Source of the DNA: Thermoplasmata archaeon
GTDB lineage: Archaea > Thermoplasmatota > Thermoplasmata > Thermoplasmatales > Thermoplasmataceae
Assembly (NCBI GenBank): GCA_021826835.1
Contig: JAKAYH010000074.1
Coordinates: 1 to 8,467, forward strand
Direction of reading: 5' to 3'
DNA length: 8,467 nt
The position numbers and the translations under genes are program-made. Each line of letters starts with the position of its first letter. Position 1 is the stretch's first letter. The notes under the pieces are model-generated. The model did not search any database. It was not told the DNA's origin and worked only from the letters and a program-made list of their open reading frames with translations. Shown here piece by piece: positions 5,864-8,467 of this stretch.

Positions 5864-5883
5864 ATTATACGCTATAATATAAA
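5864..5883 (-). promoter_or_regulatory. purS promoter with an adjoining inverted repeat
   Basis: The minus strand reads TTTATAT at 5883-5877, a good TATA box, pointing to a transcription start near 5854. Just downstream, overlapping its edge, is a perfect 6-bp inverted repeat ATTATAcgcTATAAT (5864-5878). The position between TATA box and start site is one where a bound repressor would block transcription. The box is sound; the operator role is inference, since A/T-rich palindromes arise easily here. Confidence 0.45.
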
Positions 5884-5924
5884 TACCTATCCATATTGAT
5901 AGTCCACGTTTTTAATCGTCTGAT

Positions 5925-5931
5925 AAAAAAA
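5925..5931 (-). terminator. T-tract terminator after GGGP synthase
   Basis: Seven A on the + strand read as TTTTTTT on the minus strand, 11 bases past the stop codon of the GGGP synthase gene. I see no strong hairpin before it. A U-run alone is enough for archaeal termination. Confidence 0.4.
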
Positions 5932-5941
5932 TTAGCTGTTG

Positions 5942-6688
5942 TTACTTAGTTGTTGAATGAATAATATTAATTATTGGTCTTAAGGTATCATAAACATTGG
6001 ATGTTTTTTCTGCAACTGTACCGGTAACTATAATATCAGCGCCTGCTCTTGCAATAGCCTCAGCAGTAGCTGAATCCCTGATGCCTCCGCCAACTATTAA
6101 CGGTATATTCAATTTGACCTTCGTCTTTGAAATAATCTCCTCTGACACAGGCTTGTCTGCACCACTTCCTGCTTCAAAATATACCATCTTCATGCCAAAA
6201 TACTCTGCCGTTAATGCATATTGAATGGCTGATTTAGTATCATCTCTTTCAATGAGCATTGCCTTTCCAACCCGACCAGCAGTCATACCAGGTTTAAATA
6301 TTATGTATCCCATGGGAATTTTTTCAATTTTTGTTTCAGATAGATAAATTGCAGCCTTTCGTTGGTGCCCCACTATATATTCTATGTCGGAGGAGTTGAG
6401 AAGTGACATAAAGTATATGGCATCGGCCTTTTTTGTTATCATACTTGACGATCCGGGGAAAAGAATTATCTCCAGACCCATCTTCCGTTTAATCAAATCT
6501 GTTGTTCTATCAAGGATTTCAGGAGAGATTTCAGTGGAACCACCCAGCATTATGAAATCTGTTCCTGCTCTATACGCCTCAAATGCAATATCTGCACTAC
6601 CTTCCGGACCTGAAGTAGCAGGGTCAATCAATGTCATATGTATCTTACCTTTCTTAAGAGCCTTCAAAATATTTTCATAAACACTCAA
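5942..6688 (-). CDS. Geranylgeranylglyceryl phosphate synthase (GGGPS)
   Basis: A 248-residue TIM-barrel enzyme that joins geranylgeranyl diphosphate to sn-glycerol-1-phosphate, the first ether bond of archaeal lipids and the step that fixes their stereochemistry. Visible motifs: HMTLIDPATSG (17-27, with D22 as the Mg site), FIMLGGS (45-51), LFPGSSS (76-82), GYIIFKPG (127-134), YFEAGSGA (170-177), VGGGIR (199-204) and VTGT (221-224). The last three are the phosphate-binding loops. Length and motifs fit the larger (group II) archaeal form. It starts with TTG at 6688 inside a TTGA overlap with the stop of the upstream DGGGPS gene. No ATG or GTG is available nearby, and GGGTGG at 6700-6695 serves as ribosome binding site. 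Second and last gene of the lipid operon. Confidence 0.95.
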   Translation of the reverse strand: MSVYENILKALKKGKIHMTLIDPATSGPEGSADIAFEAYRAGTDFIMLGGSTEISPEILDRTTDLIKRKMGLEIILFPGSSSMITKKADAIYFMSLLNSSDIEYIVGHQRKAAIYLSETKIEKIPMGYIIFKPGMTAGRVGKAMLIERDDTKSAIQYALTAEYFGMKMVYFEAGSGADKPVSEEIISKTKVKLNIPLIVGGGIRDSATAEAIARAGADIIVTGTVAEKTSNVYDTLRPIINIIHSTTK

Positions 6689-7503
6689 GTCAAACCACCC
6701 ACAGCAAATGATACAAGACCCAAAATCATTGAGATTTTGGATGATTTCTGGGCCATGGTGACACTCTTGAACTGTATAACAGCAGTTACAATAAATAATA
6801 TGTCACAGAATGTCAATGGAATTAGATAATATATGGAAAAAAGTCCGATAAAATATGGTACAAATGAAAGGATCACAGCAGTTACTATGAAAACACTGGA
6901 GAGCATTAGTGTTGTTTTACGCCCATATCTTTTTGGAAAGGTAAGTCTGTCAAAATCACCATTCATATCCTCAACGTCTTTTATCAACTCTCTTGAGATG
7001 TTTGAAAATGTTGCAAGGAAGAAAAGGATTATCATTCTATAGAAATGGTCTACAGCGATCCCACCAAAGATAAATATTAAACCTACAAGAACGCTTATGA
7101 CAATATTTCCGGGCAATCCACTCCTTTTTAGAGTGTATTCATATGAAAATAAAAGTAATTCAGCCAAAATTACAATCAAGCCGGATATGTAAGAGATAAA
7201 TATAAGCGCAACTAGAGTTGAAGCAATGAAGGATATTATAATAGCTGTCTTAGCGCTATTTATTGATATTTTTCCTGTAACCAGTGGGCGATTAGGGTGA
7301 TTGATCTTATCATTCTCAATATCGAACAGGTCATTCATGGCATTTCCTCCCAACATTACAAGAATTACGGAAAGGGAAGCAAGAGATAATATAAACCACA
7401 TGGAGAGTACACCGGCACCAAGGGAGATAAGTCCCGAAATGAATGTGGCAATTATGGCCATTAAGGCATTTTCCGGCCTTAGGAGTTTAACCCATGGATT
7501 CAT
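6685..7503 (-). CDS. Digeranylgeranylglyceryl phosphate synthase (UbiA prenyltransferase family)
   Basis: A 272-residue membrane enzyme adding the second geranylgeranyl chain to GGGP to give archaeol phosphate precursor DGGGP. It has about eight or nine hydrophobic helices. Both Asp-rich metal/diphosphate motifs of UbiA enzymes are present: NDLFDIENDKINHPNRP (57-73, D58, D61, D65) and SRELIKDVEDMNGD (170-183, D176, D179, D183). UbiA enzymes differ in substrate, but the direct coupling to GGGPS makes the DGGGPS call strong. Start: the ATG at 7503 is preferred over the TTG at 7509, because the TATA box at 7527-7534 predicts transcription from about 7505, making the TTG non-transcribed and the mRNA leaderless. 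The TGA stop shares bases with the TTG start of GGGPS. First gene of the two-gene lipid operon. Confidence 0.92.
   Translation of the reverse strand: MNPWVKLLRPENALMAIIATFISGLISLGAGVLSMWFILSLASLSVILVMLGGNAMNDLFDIENDKINHPNRPLVTGKISINSAKTAIIISFIASTLVALIFISYISGLIVILAELLLFSYEYTLKRSGLPGNIVISVLVGLIFIFGGIAVDHFYRMIILFFLATFSNISRELIKDVEDMNGDFDRLTFPKRYGRKTTLMLSSVFIVTAVILSFVPYFIGLFSIYYLIPLTFCDILFIVTAVIQFKSVTMAQKSSKISMILGLVSFAVGGLT
6695..6700 (-). promoter_or_regulatory. Ribosome binding site for the TTG start of GGGPS
   Basis: GGGTGG on the minus strand lies 6 bases before TTG 6688. Together with the TTGA stop/start overlap it suggests that ribosomes ending the DGGGPS gene restart directly on GGGPS. Confidence 0.45.
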
Positions 7504-7518
7504 AGTCAAACTTGAATT

Positions 7519-7540
7519 CTAAGGCTCATATAATCCTTAG
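7519..7540 (-). promoter_or_regulatory. Lipid-operon promoter inside a CTAAGG inverted repeat
   Basis: The minus strand reads GGATTATATGAG, with the TATA element at 7534-7528 about 25 bases before the ATG at 7503. It is flanked by a perfect inverted repeat, CTAAGG (7519-7524) and CCTTAG (7535-7540), with 10 bases between the arms and the TATA element in the middle. A dimeric regulator bound there would cover the TBP site. The TATA box is well placed; the operator reading is inference. Confidence 0.5.
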
Positions 7541-7541
7541 C

Positions 7542-7547
7542 AAAAAA
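7542..7547 (-). terminator. T-tract terminator of trm1
   Basis: Six T on the minus strand, 5 bases past the trm1 stop and just before the promoter of the lipid operon. It suggests that trm1 and the lipid operon are separate transcripts in spite of the 49-base gap. Confidence 0.4.
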
Positions 7548-7552
7548 TCTAA

Positions 7553-8467
7553 TCATATTCTTTCGTTAATTGGAATGTTTTCAAATGCGTTTAAGTAATC
7601 TGTTTTTAATCCTGTAGGTGAAAAATGGGTTCTTTTAGTAACCGAAGCTCCATTCTGTAAAGCCATATCATTAGCTGTTTTCATACTTGGAATATCCATG
7701 TGATATCTTGAAAAAATCTCACCAACATCGCAGAAGAGTAATGATATATCCTCATTCTTCAGCGCATTAAAGAAATTCGTAGATTTTTCAAGTACAAAGG
7801 GATTTTGCTGGTTTCCGAAATTTGAATTGAAAATATTTTCTATGTTGCCTAACCATATGGGCCCCGATATTTCACCGGTATATGCTTTACCTATCAAATC
7901 CTGAAGGTTTATAATACCTAAGGATTTCAATGTTTCATCTGCCTTCGCAGCCCCTCTGAGGACTTTCACAAAAATCCTGTAATAATGTTTGTTCCAGAAA
8001 GAAAGTAATGGTTCTATTCCACAGTCAAGTGCAGCTGCTCTCCTGGCTATGGTTCCAATGAGGTTTCGAATGCCAAGCTCGTGTCTCATGAGTGACTTTG
8101 GGATTATTGAACCGTAGCGCCTAAGAGTCTTCTCAGGGATTGCACCGGAGAGCGCTGAAAGGTCGGTGGCCGTAAAGCCTATGTAACCACGGTTTTTTAT
8201 ATTGTTCAAGGAAAGATCCAGATAAGGAATTATGGAACCATATGGATCAACATCAATAAAATCAAAGTCATAGCGCGTAACCATTTGTTCAAACGAGGAC
8301 CAGTGCACCTCCGCATCTGAGCTATTTGAGATAACATTTCTAGAGAGAAGTTTAAAACTCTTTTCAGATCTTTCTGATATAACTGCATGGGTAGACGTTT
8401 CCTTGCTCACCCTTATACCTCTAATACCGGTCGCACCAAATCCGTCAAGAAAAAGCCTAGGTAGATC
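7553..8467 (-). CDS. trm1: tRNA (guanine-26 N2)-dimethyltransferase Trm1, N-terminus cut by the window edge
   Basis: The frame stays open to base 8467, so 304 residues are seen and an estimated 45-60 N-terminal ones are missing. The enzyme puts two methyls on N2 of G26 in tRNA using S-adenosylmethionine. SAM motif I is at the very edge: LDGFGATGIRG (visible residues 7-17). The catalytic motif IV is DVDPYG (72-77). Others are TATDLSALSG (99-108), HELGIR (129-134), GPIWLG (202-207) and THFSPTGLKT (280-289). The GTG near 8410 is internal, as it lies after motif I. The stretch of about 35 residues before GPIWLG holds no Cys, where many archaeal Trm1 proteins carry cysteine pairs. The C-terminal domain is otherwise full. 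Last gene of its transcript, followed by a T-tract. Confidence 0.95.
   Translation of the reverse strand, partial: DLPRLFLDGFGATGIRGIRVSKETSTHAVISERSEKSFKLLSRNVISNSSDAEVHWSSFEQMVTRYDFDFIDVDPYGSIIPYLDLSLNNIKNRGYIGFTATDLSALSGAIPEKTLRRYGSIIPKSLMRHELGIRNLIGTIARRAAALDCGIEPLLSFWNKHYYRIFVKVLRGAAKADETLKSLGIINLQDLIGKAYTGEISGPIWLGNIENIFNSNFGNQQNPFVLEKSTNFFNALKNEDISLLFCDVGEIFSRYHMDIPSMKTANDMALQNGASVTKRTHFSPTGLKTDYLNAFENIPINERI

Noticed and set aside
6384..6680. Plus-strand open frame of 98 residues inside GGGPS
   Set aside because: Antisense shadow of a conserved enzyme gene.
7504..7509. TTG 7509 as the DGGGPS start
   Set aside because: Transcription from the TATA box at 7527-7534 should begin near 7505, past this TTG; the ATG at 7503 fits a leaderless start.
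8408..8410. GTG as the start of Trm1
   Set aside because: SAM motif I (LDGFGATGIRG) is encoded upstream in the same frame, so the start is beyond the window.
1..8467. tRNA or rRNA genes, CRISPR arrays, insertion sequences, integrases or defence genes
   Set aside because: No cloverleaf-forming or GC-rich RNA segment, no regularly spaced repeats, no transposase-like frame or terminal repeats, and genes fill nearly all of the window.

Overview
The window looks like an ordinary chromosomal stretch of an acidophilic euryarchaeon, most likely of the Thermoplasmatales (the Thermoplasma/Ferroplasma/Cuniculiplasma neighbourhood). Four things point there. It has archaeal translation and membrane-lipid genes: aIF2-beta, GGGP synthase, DGGGP synthase, CTP-type riboflavin kinase and archaeal Trm1. 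It has a secreted glutamic peptidase whose mature part is nearly free of basic residues, as expected for a protein working in acid. It is AT-rich, with much AGA/AGG and ATA codon use. Its first-in-operon genes have TATA boxes about 25 bases before the start codon, which implies leaderless mRNAs. The exact species cannot be told from the sequence.

Layout. 1-364 (+) is the 3' half of a short-chain dehydrogenase/reductase. 373-1218 (-) is the secreted G1-type glutamic peptidase, convergent with it, and a hairpin holds both stop codons. 1219-1305 is a divergent promoter region. 1306-2978 (+) is a tightly overlapping operon: aIF2-beta with a C-terminal TRAM domain, a PIN-domain nuclease, and riboflavin kinase fused to a winged-helix domain. 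5795-2970 (-) is a purine operon: purS, purL, then an unrecognised 85-residue gene that overlaps the end of the riboflavin kinase gene tail to tail. 7503-5942 (-) is a membrane-lipid operon: a UbiA-family DGGGP synthase followed by GGGP synthase, joined by a TTGA stop/start overlap. 8467-7553 (-) is trm1 (tRNA G26 dimethyltransferase), which runs off the right edge.

How it fits together. The + operon joins translation initiation, probable RNA processing and flavin cofactor synthesis. The - strand holds de novo purine synthesis (FGAM synthase subunits without purQ), the two prenyl transfers that build the archaeal lipid core, and a tRNA modification enzyme. Genes are packed closely, there is no gap over 300 bases, and there is no sign of mobile elements, CRISPR or tRNA genes.

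No clearly new multi-gene system is visible. The items most worth a second look are the small unknown gene behind purL, the inverted repeats placed on the TATA boxes of the lipid and purine operons, the wing-helix/riboflavin kinase inside a translation operon, and a Trm1 lacking the usual cysteine pairs.
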